Positions 25,609 to 35,258 of a stretch of DNA of 64,000 bases are shown one piece after another (position 1 is the first letter of the stretch; each line of letters starts with the position of its first letter). The stretch covers positions 1 through 64,000 of the forward strand of contig NZ_MSTQ01000027.1 in NCBI RefSeq assembly GCF_001945365.1. Reading direction: 5' to 3'. Position numbers and translations under genes: made by a program. The notes beneath the pieces were generated by a model that worked only from the letters and a program-made list of their open reading frames with translations, was not told where the DNA came from and did not search any database. The stretch is from Pseudomonas reinekei (GTDB taxonomy: Bacteria > Pseudomonadota > Gammaproteobacteria > Pseudomonadales > Pseudomonadaceae).

Positions 25609-28254
25609 TTAACTTTCAAAGGCTGGCTGCTCTTGCAACGGCAAGTGCAAGGTGATGCAGGTGCCGCGCCCTTCGATGCCATCGGCCACGCTGATCCGCC
25701 CGCCATGGGCGCCCACCATGCCCTGGCAGATCGCCAACCCCAGCCCGGTGCCCTGCCCGCCACGGTCACCGCGCGCTGCGGTGTAGAACATATCAAAGAT
25801 TTTGGCCCGCTCCGCTTCCGGAATCCCCGGTCCCTCGTCGCTGACCGAGAAAAACAGCTCCTTGTCGTCCGCCCCGGCGCGCACTTGCAAACGACCGTGG
25901 GCCGGTGAAAAGCGTGCGGCGTTCTCCAGCACGTTAATCAGCGCCTGCTCGATCAGCGCGGCATGGACGTAAAGCAGCGGCAACTGCGCCGGTACATCCG
26001 TGCTGACTTGCAACGGTGCGAGTACCGCGCGCAAGCGACTGAGCGAACTGCCGACGATGTCAGCCGGCGACACCCAGTCCCGCGCCAGCTTCAGGGCGCC
26101 GTGCCCGAGCCGGGTCATATCTAGCAGGTTCTGGATGTAGCGGTCGAGACGTTCGGCTTCATCGCGGGTGCCTTCGAGCAATTCCCGGCGATCCTCCAGC
26201 GGGATCGCTTCGCCGAGCGCCAGCAGACTGTCGATGCTGCCACGCATGGAGGTCAGCGGCGTGCGCAAATCGTGGGACACCGACGCCAGCAAGGCACTGC
26301 GCAGTTGCTCGGTTTCACCGTGCAGCCGCGCCGCTTCCAGATCATCCGCCAGTTGTGCACGCGCCAGCGCCTGCGCCAGCGGTTGGCTCAGCGCCGTCAA
26401 CAAACGGCGGCGCTGGCCACTCAGGGTCTGGCCTTCTTTCGCACACACACCCAGCAACGCCAGCGGGCCATCCTCTACCGACAACGGCCACCACCACCAG
26501 CGCCCGAACGGCAATGTGCCGGTGCCGGCGCCAGCGGGTTGGTCGTGTTGCCAGGCCCAATCGGCGGCGGCGCGCTCGGCTTCGGTGAACTCCAGCGGGC
26601 CACCGGTTTCGACTTTCCAGCCACTTTGCCCGTCGCGATTGAGCAGGCACAGCTGCAAATCACTCCAGCCATTGAGGTGCTGGGCGGCCGCGCTGACCAC
26701 GGCCTGACGGTCGGTGGCGGCGGTCAGTTTGCGCGACAGGTCGAGCAGTTCAGTGGTTTCTTCCTGGGTGTCGCGCAGCGCCTGCAGTTGTCGCCGCTGC
26801 CGCGCTGCGAGGTTACCGGTGAGGGCGGCCATCAACAGGAAAAACAGCAAGGTCAGCACATCTTCTTCGCGCTGGATGCTGAAGGAAAAGGTCGGAGGGA
26901 TGAACAGAAAATCGTAAGTCAGAAACGACAGCGCCGCACAGACCAGCGCCGGGCCGAGACTGCTGCGCACCGCCACCAGTAGCACTGCGGCGAGGAACAC
27001 CAGTGAGATATTCGGCAGCGGTAAAACGCTGGCCACCGCCCAGGCCAAGGCACTGGCCAACAGCGTCGCGACCACGGCCAGAGCATAGTCGAACCACACC
27101 AGCGCCTGCATCGAACGCTGGCGTGGCTGATGCTGTTCGTGATCGCTGTCGAGGACGTTGATTTCCAGCCCGCGGGCATTGCGCAACAAACGCGCCGCCA
27201 ACCCGCCGCCGAACACGCGTCGGCGCCAACGTGGCCGCGACTGGCCGACCAGCACCAGGCTGGCCCGGCGTTCGGCGGCATGCTGGATCAGGGTTTTCGC
27301 CACCTCGCCAGCGCGCAGCAATACCACTTCGCCGCCCAGGCGTTCAGCCAGTTGCTGGGCACTTTGCAGGCGCAGGCGCGATTGCTCGTCGCGCGCGCTG
27401 CCGTTGTCCACGTGCACCAGGCTCCACGGCAGATGCCGACGCTGGGCGACACGACTGGCGTGGCGCACCAGCCGTTCAGCCTGGGCATCGCCATCGACAC
27501 CGACCAACAAGCGACCGCGCACCGTCGGCGCCGCCTGGCCCATCTGGCGATAGCCCAGGGTCAGGTCGTTATCGACCTGTGCGGCGGCGGTTTGCATCGC
27601 CAATTCGCGCAGGGCTGTGAGGTTGGTCTGGGTGAAAAACGCGTCGATGGCCGCCCTCGCCTGCTCCGGCACGTAGACCTTGCCATCGCGCAGACGCTCG
27701 AGCAGTTCCCGTGGCGGCAAGTCGATCAGCAGCAGCTCGAAGGCTTCTTGCAGCACCCAGTCCGGGAGCGTTTCACGGACCTGCACGCCGGTGATGCCGC
27801 GCACCTGATCGTTGAGGCTTTCCAGGTGCTGGACGTTGACGGTGGTGAACACGTCGATGCCGGCGGCGAGCAGTTCCTGAATGTCTTGCCAGCGTTTTTC
27901 ATGGCGGCTGCCGGGCGCGTTGGTGTGGGCCAACTCATCCACCAGCACCAGCTTTGGTTTGGCGGCCAGCAAACCATCAAGGTCCATCTCTTCGAGCATC
28001 ACGCCACGGTATTCCGAGCGCACCAAGGGTTGCTGCGGCAAGCCGCCCAGCAGCGCTTCGGTTTCCGCCCGGCCGTGGGTTTCGACCACGCCGGCAATGA
28101 CTTTCACGCCCTGGCGCAGCTGGATGTGAGCCGCTTGCAGCATGGCGTAGGTTTTACCGACACCGGGCGCGGCGCCAAGAAATACCTTGAGCCGACCACG
28201 GCCATCGCGGGGCAGGTCTGCTAACAGCGCGTCGGCGCGGCCGGAGTTGCTCAT
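25609..28254 (-). CDS. kdpD: KdpD sensor histidine kinase
   Basis: An 881-residue membrane kinase. An N-terminal KdpD domain (about 15-225) has Walker A GAAPGVGKT. A Usp-like domain (about 245-365) follows, then four closely packed helices around 390-490 (DUF4118), a GAF region, the HisKA box SVSHDLRTPLTSMRGS with the phosphorylated histidine, and ATP-binding boxes NVLENAARFSP, DEGPGIP and GTGLGLA. It phosphorylates or dephosphorylates KdpE according to potassium and turgor signals. The order kdpFABC-kdpDE is complete here. Confidence 0.97.
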   Translation of the reverse strand: MSNSGRADALLADLPRDGRGRLKVFLGAAPGVGKTYAMLQAAHIQLRQGVKVIAGVVETHGRAETEALLGGLPQQPLVRSEYRGVMLEEMDLDGLLAAKPKLVLVDELAHTNAPGSRHEKRWQDIQELLAAGIDVFTTVNVQHLESLNDQVRGITGVQVRETLPDWVLQEAFELLLIDLPPRELLERLRDGKVYVPEQARAAIDAFFTQTNLTALRELAMQTAAAQVDNDLTLGYRQMGQAAPTVRGRLLVGVDGDAQAERLVRHASRVAQRRHLPWSLVHVDNGSARDEQSRLRLQSAQQLAERLGGEVVLLRAGEVAKTLIQHAAERRASLVLVGQSRPRWRRRVFGGGLAARLLRNARGLEINVLDSDHEQHQPRQRSMQALVWFDYALAVVATLLASALAWAVASVLPLPNISLVFLAAVLLVAVRSSLGPALVCAALSFLTYDFLFIPPTFSFSIQREEDVLTLLFFLLMAALTGNLAARQRRQLQALRDTQEETTELLDLSRKLTAATDRQAVVSAAAQHLNGWSDLQLCLLNRDGQSGWKVETGGPLEFTEAERAAADWAWQHDQPAGAGTGTLPFGRWWWWPLSVEDGPLALLGVCAKEGQTLSGQRRRLLTALSQPLAQALARAQLADDLEAARLHGETEQLRSALLASVSHDLRTPLTSMRGSIDSLLALGEAIPLEDRRELLEGTRDEAERLDRYIQNLLDMTRLGHGALKLARDWVSPADIVGSSLSRLRAVLAPLQVSTDVPAQLPLLYVHAALIEQALINVLENAARFSPAHGRLQVRAGADDKELFFSVSDEGPGIPEAERAKIFDMFYTAARGDRGGQGTGLGLAICQGMVGAHGGRISVADGIEGRGTCITLHLPLQEQPAFES

Positions 28255-28301
28255 GCTTAAGATTCTCTTATTTCAGACGTTCATGTAGTGGCTGTTATAC
28301 C

Positions 28302-28370
28302 GTTTTCGCGAGCAAGCTCGCTCCCACAGGGGACGCATGTCCATGTGGGAGCGAGCCTGCTCGCGAATGA
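28302..28370. repeat. REPIN between kdpC and kdpD
   Basis: TTCGCGAGCAAGCTCGCTCC (from 28305) faces GGAGCGAGCCTGCTCGCGAA (to 28367), with the GTGGGAG/CTCCCAC inner arms also complementary. The pair can form a long hairpin in the 129-bp gap inside the kdp gene cluster. Confidence 0.88.
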
Positions 28371-28383
28371 CCGCACCGCCGAT

Positions 28384-28929
28384 CTACAGGTTTTCCAGTG
28401 CCCGATTCAACTCAAGCACATTCACCACCGGCGGCCCCACCAGCGGCTGCTCGATATGAGCGTCGAGCAGGTTCTGCAGGGTGGCCACTGGCACATTCCT
28501 GGCCGCCGCAACACGCGCCAGTTGATAGGTAATCGCGGCCGGTGGCAAGTGCGGATCAAGACCGCTGCCAGAGGTGGTGAGCATGGCCAACGGCACCGCC
28601 CCCTGGCCGGGTACCAGCAGCTTGTTGGCGTCGTCGATCACGCGAGTGGCCAGGGCCGGGTTGCTCGGCGACAGGTTGCTGGCACCACTCGACACCGTGG
28701 CAAAAGCGCCAGCGGAAGGGCGCGGATGGAACCAGGCGTCGCCGACGAAATCCTGGGCGATCAGTGACGAGCCGCGGACCTTGCCGTCGGTATCGCGTAT
28801 CAGGCTGCCGTTGGCCTGGTCCGGGAAGGCGACCTGGGCCACGCCGGTCACCACCAGTGGGTAAGCGACGCCAGTGATCAGGGTCATCAGGACCAGCAGG
28901 CTCAGGGCCGGGCGTATCATTGTGGACAT
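28384..28929 (-). CDS. kdpC: KdpC subunit of the potassium ATPase
   Basis: A 181-residue subunit with a single N-terminal membrane helix (about residues 8-30) and a periplasmic-facing soluble part. It has the conserved GSSLIAQDF, FHPRPSA and SGSGLDPHL segments. It stabilises the KdpFABC complex. The gene is separated from kdpB by 200 bp carrying a second class of REP element, which is unusual inside this operon. Confidence 0.95.
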   Translation of the reverse strand: MSTMIRPALSLLVLMTLITGVAYPLVVTGVAQVAFPDQANGSLIRDTDGKVRGSSLIAQDFVGDAWFHPRPSAGAFATVSSGASNLSPSNPALATRVIDDANKLLVPGQGAVPLAMLTTSGSGLDPHLPPAAITYQLARVAAARNVPVATLQNLLDAHIEQPLVGPPVVNVLELNRALENL

Positions 28930-28966
28930 TTCAAAATCCTCGAATTCTCTAAAAACAACACATCAC

Positions 28967-29100
28967 CTGTGGCGAGGGAGCTTGCTCCCGCTCGACTGCG
29001 CAGCAGCCGTAAACCGGGTAAATGTGATGCGCCTGAACAAATGCGGTGCCTGGGTTGGGGCCGCTTCGCAGCCCAGCGGGAGCACGCTCCCTCGCCACAA
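28967..29100. repeat. REP pair of a second class between kdpB and kdpC
   Basis: CTGTGGCGAGGGAGCTTGCT (28967) and the inverted GAGCACGCTCCCTCGCCACA (ending about 29099) flank a spacer of about 75 bp. The core GGCGAGGGAGC differs from the CTGCTCGCGA class seen at 24.7 and 28.3 kb, and is shared with the hairpin at 38014. Confidence 0.85.
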
Positions 29101-29129
29101 AAAGCCCCTCTCCAGCCACCCGCAACCCG

Positions 29130-31190
29130 CTACACCAAATGCAACGCCGTCAACAGCATGTCGATCGCCTTGATGCCCACGAACGGCACCAGAATCCCGC
29201 CCAGCCCATAGATCAGCAGATTGCGTCGCAGCAACGCCGCCGCACTGGCTGCGTGTACCCGCACACCGCGCAGCGCCAATGGAATCAGGACCACGATGAT
29301 CAGGGCGTTAAACACGATGGCCGACAGAATCGCGCTCTGCGGACTGCTCAAGTGCATGACGTTCAGCACGCCCAGTTGCGGGTAGATCGCCGCAAACAGC
29401 GCCGGCAGAATCGCGAAGTACTTGGCCACGTCGTTGGCGATGGAGAACGTGGTCAGCGCGCCGCGGGTCACCAGCAATTCCTTGCCGATTTGCACCACAT
29501 CCAGCAACTTGGTCGGATCGCTGTCGAGGTCGACCATGTTGGCCGCTTCACGGGCCGCTTGCGTGCCGTCGTTCATCGCCATACCGACGTCCGCCTGGGC
29601 CAGGGCCGGGGCGTCGTTGGCACCATCGCCGCACATGGCGACCAGGCGACCGTCGTTCTGCTCGTGACGGATGCGCGCCAGTTTTTTCTCCGGGGTGGCT
29701 TCGGCCAGCACGTCATCCACGCCGGCTTCAGCAGCAATGGCAGCGGCGGTCAGCGGGTTGTCGCCGGTGACCATGACCGTGCGAATCCCGAGCTTGCGCA
29801 GCTCGGCAAAACGTTCGCGGATGCCGGGCTTGACCACGTCCTTGAGGTGGATCGCCCCCAGCAATTTACCGTCGGCGCAGACCAGCAACGGGGTACCGCC
29901 ACTTTGCGCGATCTTGTCGATTTCCCGCGACAGGGCCGGGGCCAGGTCAGCGCGTTTCATACCAACAAAGGTCAGCAGCGAATCCACCGCGCCTTTGCGA
30001 TAGACACGCCCCTGATAATCGACACCGGACAGACGCGTCTCGGCGCTGAACGGCACGGCGGTCAACAACTCGGCAGAAGGTTCCGCTTGCGGTTGAGTAC
30101 CACGCAGGTACTCGACGATGGATTTGCCCTCAGCGGTGTCATCGGCCAGCGACGCGAACAACGCACCTTCGGCCAACTCCTGGCTGCTCACACCCGGGGC
30201 CGCCACCACGGCGGTGCAGCGACGGTTGCCGAAGGTGATGGTGCCGGTCTTGTCCAGCAGCAGCACGTGCACGTCACCTGCCGCTTCCACCGCACGTCCC
30301 GACTTGGCGATCACGTTCAGGCGCACCAAACGGTCCATACCGGCAATCCCGATGGCCGACAACAGACCGCCGATGGTGGTCGGGATCAGCGTGACCAACA
30401 GCGCCACCAGGAACACCAGCGGCAGACTGCCATTGGCGAAGTGGGCGAACGGTTGCAGGGTGACCACGACTATCAGGAAGATCAGGGTCAGGCCGATCAA
30501 CAGGATATCGAGCGCCACTTCGTTCGGGGTTTTCTGGCGTTTGGCGCCTTCGACCAGAGCGATCATGCGGTCCAGGGTCGATTCGCCAGGGTTGGCGGTG
30601 ATCTTCACCAGCAGCCAATCGGAAACGAGACGGGTATTGCCGGTGACCGCCGAACGGTCGCCGCCGGACTCGCGAATCACCGGCGCCGATTCACCGGTAA
30701 TCGCTGCTTCGTTGACGGCCGCGATGCCTTCGATCACCTCGCCGTCACCGGGAATCATCTCCCCCGCTTCGACGCGCACCACATCGCCCTTGCGCAGGCT
30801 GGTGGCCGGTATGATTTGAAAGGCACCGTTGGCGTTTTTACGGCGGGCGCTCAAGCCTTCACTGCCGGCCTTGAGGCTATCGGCGCGGGCCTTGCCGCGA
30901 CCTTCGGCCAGGGCCTCGGCAAAGTTGGCGAACAGTACGGTGAACCACAGCCACACGGCGATCTGCGCAGCGACGAAGGTCGGCACCGCCGTGTCGGGAA
31001 TAAAACACAGTACGGTGGTCAGGATCGCGGTCAGTTCGACCACCAGCATCACCGGCGCACGCTGCAGTTGCCGTGGGTCGAGCTTGACGAAGGCTTGTAC
31101 CAACGCCGGGCGCCAGAGGGCCGAGATCGCGGTTTTCGGTTGTTCCGGCGCCTTGGCGGCGACCGGTTTGGTTGCGGGCATATTCATCAT
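29130..31190 (-). CDS. kdpB: KdpB, catalytic P-type ATPase subunit
   Basis: A 686-residue P-type ATPase. The actuator motif is TGES, the phosphorylation motif DKTGTIT is near residue 310, and the hinge is MVTGDNPLTA...GDGANDAPAL. About seven membrane helices are placed as in the family. KdpB hydrolyses ATP to drive potassium delivered through KdpA. The stop of kdpA is 7 bp upstream. AAGGAG precedes two adjacent ATGs, and the second (31187) has the better spacing. Confidence 0.97.
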   Translation of the reverse strand: MMNMPATKPVAAKAPEQPKTAISALWRPALVQAFVKLDPRQLQRAPVMLVVELTAILTTVLCFIPDTAVPTFVAAQIAVWLWFTVLFANFAEALAEGRGKARADSLKAGSEGLSARRKNANGAFQIIPATSLRKGDVVRVEAGEMIPGDGEVIEGIAAVNEAAITGESAPVIRESGGDRSAVTGNTRLVSDWLLVKITANPGESTLDRMIALVEGAKRQKTPNEVALDILLIGLTLIFLIVVVTLQPFAHFANGSLPLVFLVALLVTLIPTTIGGLLSAIGIAGMDRLVRLNVIAKSGRAVEAAGDVHVLLLDKTGTITFGNRRCTAVVAAPGVSSQELAEGALFASLADDTAEGKSIVEYLRGTQPQAEPSAELLTAVPFSAETRLSGVDYQGRVYRKGAVDSLLTFVGMKRADLAPALSREIDKIAQSGGTPLLVCADGKLLGAIHLKDVVKPGIRERFAELRKLGIRTVMVTGDNPLTAAAIAAEAGVDDVLAEATPEKKLARIRHEQNDGRLVAMCGDGANDAPALAQADVGMAMNDGTQAAREAANMVDLDSDPTKLLDVVQIGKELLVTRGALTTFSIANDVAKYFAILPALFAAIYPQLGVLNVMHLSSPQSAILSAIVFNALIIVVLIPLALRGVRVHAASAAALLRRNLLIYGLGGILVPFVGIKAIDMLLTALHLV

Positions 31191-31197
31191 CAGCTCC

Positions 31198-32892
31198 TTA
31201 GAAGCCCATGCTCAGATGTTCAGCGATAGGGCCCAACGCCAGGGTCGGCAGGAAGGTCAGGCCGCCCACCAGCAAAATGGTCACGGTCAGCAGGGTCACG
31301 AACAGCGGGCCATGGGTCGGGAAACTGTTCTGGCCGACCGGTGCGGTTTTCTTCATCGCCAGGCTGCCGGCCAACGCCAGAACCGGGAGGATGTAGCCGA
31401 AGCGACCGATCAACATGCCCAGGCCCAGCATCAGGTTGTGGAACGGGGTGTTGGCGCCGAAGCCACCGAACGCCGAACCGTTGTTGGCACCGGCCGAGGT
31501 GTAGGCGTAGAGCAACTGACTGAAACCGTGGGCACCGGGATTGGTTACAGAGGCCACCGGGCCAGGCAGGCTGGCGGCAATCGCACCCAGCACCAGTACG
31601 CCAATCGGCATGACCATCAAGGTCACCACCAACAACTGCACTTCCCTGGCTTGCAGTTTCTTGCCGAGGTATTCCGGGGTGCGCCCGATCATCAGGCCGG
31701 CGAGGAACACCGCGATCAGCACGTTGAGCAACATGCCGTAGAGCCCGGCGCCGACACCACCGAAGATCACTTCGCCGACCATCATGTTGACCAGCGCGAC
31801 CATACCGCTCAGCGGGTTAAGGCTGTCGTGCATGCCGTTGACCGAACCGTTCGATGCCGCCGTGGTGGTTACCGACCACAGCACGGTGGCGGTGGTGCCG
31901 AAACGCGCTTCCTTGCCTTCCAGCGGCGCGGTCTGTTCGACGGCGGCGTTGTTCAGGGCCGGATTCGGCTGGTATTCAGCCCACATGGACGTCGCGCCGC
32001 CGATCAGGAACAACGCCAGCATGCAGGCGATGATTGCGCGGCTCTGACGCAGGTCCTTCACGTAATGGCCGAACGTGAACACCAGCGCGGCCGGGATCAG
32101 GATGATCGAGGCCATCTCGAACAGGTTGCTCCACGCCGTCGGGTTCTCGAACGGATGCGCCGAGTTGACGCCGAAGAAGCCCCCCCCGTTGGTACCCAAT
32201 TGCTTGATCGCAATCTGGCTGGCAGCCGGGCCAAGCGGGATCACTTGATCTACGCCCTGCATCGTCACCGCATTCACGTATTGCGCGAAAGTTTGCGGCA
32301 CGCCTTGCCACACCAGGTACAGCGCCAGCAGCAGGCACAGAGGCAGCAGGCCGTAGAGGGTGGCGCGGGTCATGTCGACCCAGAAGTTACCCAGGGACTG
32401 GCTGGACTTGCGGCCAATGCCACGGCACAGCGCAACCAGCACGGCGAGGCCGGTGGCGGCGCTGACAAAGTTTTGCACGGTGAGGCCGGCCATCTGGCTC
32501 AGGTAGCTCAGCGATGCTTCACCGCTGTAGGCCTGCCAGTTGGTGTTGGTCATGAAACTGATGGCGGTGTTGAACGCCAGCGTCCACTCCTGGCCCGGCA
32601 GATTCTGCGGGTTGAGCGGCAAGTGATCCTGGAACAGCAAAATCGCGAACAACAGCAAAAAGCCCGCGAGGTTGAACGCGAGCAAGGCCAGCGCGTACTT
32701 CTGCCAGCTCTGCTCCGCCTGTGGATCTACACCCGCCACGCGATAGCAGCCGCGCTCCACCGGGCCGAGAACCGGCGTCAACCAGGTGCGCTGGCCTTCC
32801 ATCACCTTGTAGTAGAAGCGCCCGAGAAACGGCGCCGGGACCAACACCACCGCGAAAAACGCGAGGATCAGCCAATAGTCATAACTGTGCAT
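31198..32892 (-). CDS. kdpA: KdpA, potassium-binding channel subunit
   Basis: A 564-residue membrane protein of the SKT superfamily with about ten helices. Selectivity-filter loops are recognisable as FMTNTNWQAYSGE, KQLGTNGGGFFGVNS and AGANNGSAFGG. It selects and conducts potassium into the KdpB pathway. The ATG at 32892 begins MHSYDYWLIL and has AGGAG upstream. A longer open frame to 33033 overlaps kdpF in another frame and is not the gene. Confidence 0.97.
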   Translation of the reverse strand: MHSYDYWLILAFFAVVLVPAPFLGRFYYKVMEGQRTWLTPVLGPVERGCYRVAGVDPQAEQSWQKYALALLAFNLAGFLLLFAILLFQDHLPLNPQNLPGQEWTLAFNTAISFMTNTNWQAYSGEASLSYLSQMAGLTVQNFVSAATGLAVLVALCRGIGRKSSQSLGNFWVDMTRATLYGLLPLCLLLALYLVWQGVPQTFAQYVNAVTMQGVDQVIPLGPAASQIAIKQLGTNGGGFFGVNSAHPFENPTAWSNLFEMASIILIPAALVFTFGHYVKDLRQSRAIIACMLALFLIGGATSMWAEYQPNPALNNAAVEQTAPLEGKEARFGTTATVLWSVTTTAASNGSVNGMHDSLNPLSGMVALVNMMVGEVIFGGVGAGLYGMLLNVLIAVFLAGLMIGRTPEYLGKKLQAREVQLLVVTLMVMPIGVLVLGAIAASLPGPVASVTNPGAHGFSQLLYAYTSAGANNGSAFGGFGANTPFHNLMLGLGMLIGRFGYILPVLALAGSLAMKKTAPVGQNSFPTHGPLFVTLLTVTILLVGGLTFLPTLALGPIAEHLSMGF

Positions 32893-32900
32893 AGCCGCTC

Positions 32901-32990
32901 CTAGTTCCGGTCCGCGCGCAACAGCGCAACCAACAGATAAATGAACAGCCCCACTGCCAACAGCAGTGACACCCCGTCCAGAACGCTCAT
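32901..32990 (-). CDS. kdpF: KdpF, small stabilising subunit
   Basis: A 29-residue single-helix membrane peptide beginning MSVLDGVSLLLAVGLFIYLL and ending ADRN. GGAG is near the ATG and the stop lies 8 bp before kdpA. KdpF sits at the KdpA/KdpB interface and stabilises the complex. Its position as first gene and its sequence fit the family well. Confidence 0.93.
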   Translation of the reverse strand: MSVLDGVSLLLAVGLFIYLLVALLRADRN

Positions 32991-33047
32991 GGAAATTCTC
33001 CGTGTTACGGCGTATTGCCGCGTGTGGAGGCATTGTCGGGAGGGAGG

Positions 33048-33098
33048 GTGTAAAGGCGCGAGATCGAGGGGCGGGGCGGGGGATAAAGAATGTGTAAA
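33048..33098 (-). promoter_or_regulatory. Possible KdpE operator region
   Basis: On the minus strand TTTACAC occurs at 33092-33098 and again at 33048-33054. The first is followed by a T-rich stretch (TTCTTTA) and a C/G-rich tract. This resembles the T-rich TTTACACC element known upstream of E. coli kdpF. It is 60-110 bp upstream of kdpF. The rest of 32991-33262 shows no gene. Confidence 0.4.
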
Positions 33099-33262
33099 GA
33101 GTGGGTTTACGCGGGGGTTACAGGGGTGTCGGACCTTATTCGCGGAGCCGGCATAATGACTGACAGGGCAAAATCAGATTACGGCTTCTATTGCACTCCC
33201 CCACGCATGCCGACAAGCTATGTACCTCTGCGTCATAGGCTCACTGCAAAAGGCTGGTCCAC

Positions 33263-34345
33263 ATGCGTATCCTCATCACCGGCGGTGCCGGTTTCATTGG
33301 CTCTGCTTTGGTTCGGGAGTTGATTCGCCACTCCAGCCATGAAGTACTTAATCTGGACAAGCTGACATACGCTGGCAATCTCGAATCCTTGACCAGCATT
33401 GCCAACGACGCTCGCTACGAATTCGTCCAGGCCGATGTCATCGATCAGGCAGCCGTCAGTGCCGTGTTAGAACGTTTCCAGCCACATGCAATCATGCACC
33501 TGGCTGCCGAATCGCACGTCGATCGTTCTATTGACGGTCCTGCGGATTTCATCCAGACCAACATCGTCGGCACCTATAGCCTTCTGGAGGCGACACGTGC
33601 CTATTGGCATACGCTTGCCGAGCCAGAAAAGAGCGCCTTCCGGTTCCATCACATTTCCACCGACGAGGTCTATGGCGACTTGCACGGGGTGGATGACCTG
33701 TTCACGGAAACGACACCCTACGCGCCTAGCTCGCCGTACTCCGCCAGCAAAGCCGCTTCCGATCACTTGGTCCGTGCCTGGAACCGCACCTATGGCCTGC
33801 CGGTCATACTGACCAACTGCTCGAACAACTACGGCCCCTTTCATTTCCCCGAAAAGTTGATTCCGCTCGTGATACTTAATGCCTTGGCGGGCAAGTCCTT
33901 GCCGGTCTATGGCAACGGCCTCCAAGTACGCGATTGGTTGTTCGTAGAAGATCATGCCCGGGCGCTGATAAGGGTCGTTATAGAAGGCAAGGTCGGCGAG
34001 ACTTACAACATCGGGGGTCACAATGAGCAAAAGAATATTGATGTAGTTCGTGCAATATGCGCTTTGCTGGAAGAACTGGCCCCGCTAAAGCCTGAAGGTA
34101 TCAAGCACTACGCAGACCTCATTACTTTCGTGCAGGACCGTCCCGGCCACGACCTGCGTTACGCAATCGATGCCCGCAAAATTGAAAAAGAAATAGGCTG
34201 GGTGCCAGAAGAAACCTTCGAAACCGGCCTGCGCAAAACCGTCCAGTGGTATTTGAATAACCTGGAATGGTGTCGCCGTGTTCAAAATGGCAGCTATCAG
34301 GGTGAACGCCTAGGCGCTATCAGTACAAAGGAGTTGCTCGCATGA
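33263..34345 (+). CDS. rmlB: dTDP-glucose 4,6-dehydratase
   Basis: A 360-residue extended SDR enzyme. The NAD motif is GGAGFIGS at residues 7-14. Catalytic residues sit in STDEVYGDL and the YSASK motif. It converts dTDP-glucose to dTDP-4-keto-6-deoxyglucose, the branch point for rhamnose and for 4-amino sugars. It is the first gene of a rmlB-rmlA-rmlD set. The stop overlaps the next ATG (ATGA). Confidence 0.96.
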   Translation: MRILITGGAGFIGSALVRELIRHSSHEVLNLDKLTYAGNLESLTSIANDARYEFVQADVIDQAAVSAVLERFQPHAIMHLAAESHVDRSIDGPADFIQTNIVGTYSLLEATRAYWHTLAEPEKSAFRFHHISTDEVYGDLHGVDDLFTETTPYAPSSPYSASKAASDHLVRAWNRTYGLPVILTNCSNNYGPFHFPEKLIPLVILNALAGKSLPVYGNGLQVRDWLFVEDHARALIRVVIEGKVGETYNIGGHNEQKNIDVVRAICALLEELAPLKPEGIKHYADLITFVQDRPGHDLRYAIDARKIEKEIGWVPEETFETGLRKTVQWYLNNLEWCRRVQNGSYQGERLGAISTKELLA

Positions 34346-35217
34346 CGAAGGGTATCGTTTTAGCAGGAGGCTCTGGAACGCGCCTTCATCCGATCACGCT
34401 TGGAATATCCAAACAACTGTTGCCAGTCTACGACAAGCCGATGATCTACTATCCGATCTCGGTGCTGATGCTGGCCGGCATCAAGGACATCCTGTTAATT
34501 TCAACTCCCCACGATCTACCTCAATACCGCAGTCTGCTTGGTGATGGTAGTCAGTTTGGGGTGAACTTCAGCTATGCCGAGCAGCCATCACCGGACGGTC
34601 TGGCCCAAGCATTTATAATTGGCGAAGAGTTTATCGGCGATGATCCCGTGTGCCTGATTCTCGGCGACAACATTTTCCATGGTTCATATTTCGGCGGAAA
34701 ACTACAAACCGCGGCAAAACGCGCTTCTGGCGCAACGGTGTTCGGCTACTGGGTCAAAGACCCCGAGCGCTTCGGCGTAATTGATTTCGACGGCGAAGGC
34801 CGTGCCTTATCTATAGAAGAAAAGCCCCAGAATCCGAAATCCAACTATGCGGTTACCGGACTGTATTTCTACGATAATGACGTGATCGAGATCGCCAAGG
34901 CGGTCAAACCTTCGCCTCGCGGAGAGCTGGAGATTACCGACATCAACAATGCCTATCTCGAACGTGGTGACCTACAGGTCGAACGCTTCGGACGTGGTTT
35001 CGCCTGGCTCGACACCGGTACGCATGACAGCTTGCTCGAAGCTTCTCAGTACGTGCAGACCATTGAACACCGCCAAGGCTTGAAGATCGCCTGCCTTGAA
35101 GAGATCGCTTATCAAAATAGCTGGATCAACCGCGAACATCTGCTGGAGCGCTCCCGCTATTTCGGTAAGACTGGTTATGGTCAATACCTCGCCAAATTGG
35201 CCGGGGAAAAACAATGA
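34342..35217 (+). CDS. rmlA: Glucose-1-phosphate thymidylyltransferase
   Basis: A 291-residue nucleotidyltransferase with GGSGTRLHPIT near the N-terminus and KQLLPVYDKPMIYYP. It makes dTDP-glucose from dTTP and glucose 1-phosphate and is normally feedback-inhibited by dTDP-rhamnose. ILGDNIFHG and TGLYFYDNDV are further family segments. It starts inside the stop of rmlB, so expression is coupled. Confidence 0.96.
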   Translation: MTKGIVLAGGSGTRLHPITLGISKQLLPVYDKPMIYYPISVLMLAGIKDILLISTPHDLPQYRSLLGDGSQFGVNFSYAEQPSPDGLAQAFIIGEEFIGDDPVCLILGDNIFHGSYFGGKLQTAAKRASGATVFGYWVKDPERFGVIDFDGEGRALSIEEKPQNPKSNYAVTGLYFYDNDVIEIAKAVKPSPRGELEITDINNAYLERGDLQVERFGRGFAWLDTGTHDSLLEASQYVQTIEHRQGLKIACLEEIAYQNSWINREHLLERSRYFGKTGYGQYLAKLAGEKQ

Positions 35218-35258
35218 GTTTCGTTGAAACTGTTCTGCCGATCCGCTGACCTTTTCCC

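Noticed and set aside
29046..32904. Two very long plus-strand open frames (727 and 691 codons) opposite kdpB and kdpA
   Set aside because: They are antisense to clear kdp genes. Their composition is rich in His, Gln, Arg and Gly, as expected when high-GC codons are read backwards.
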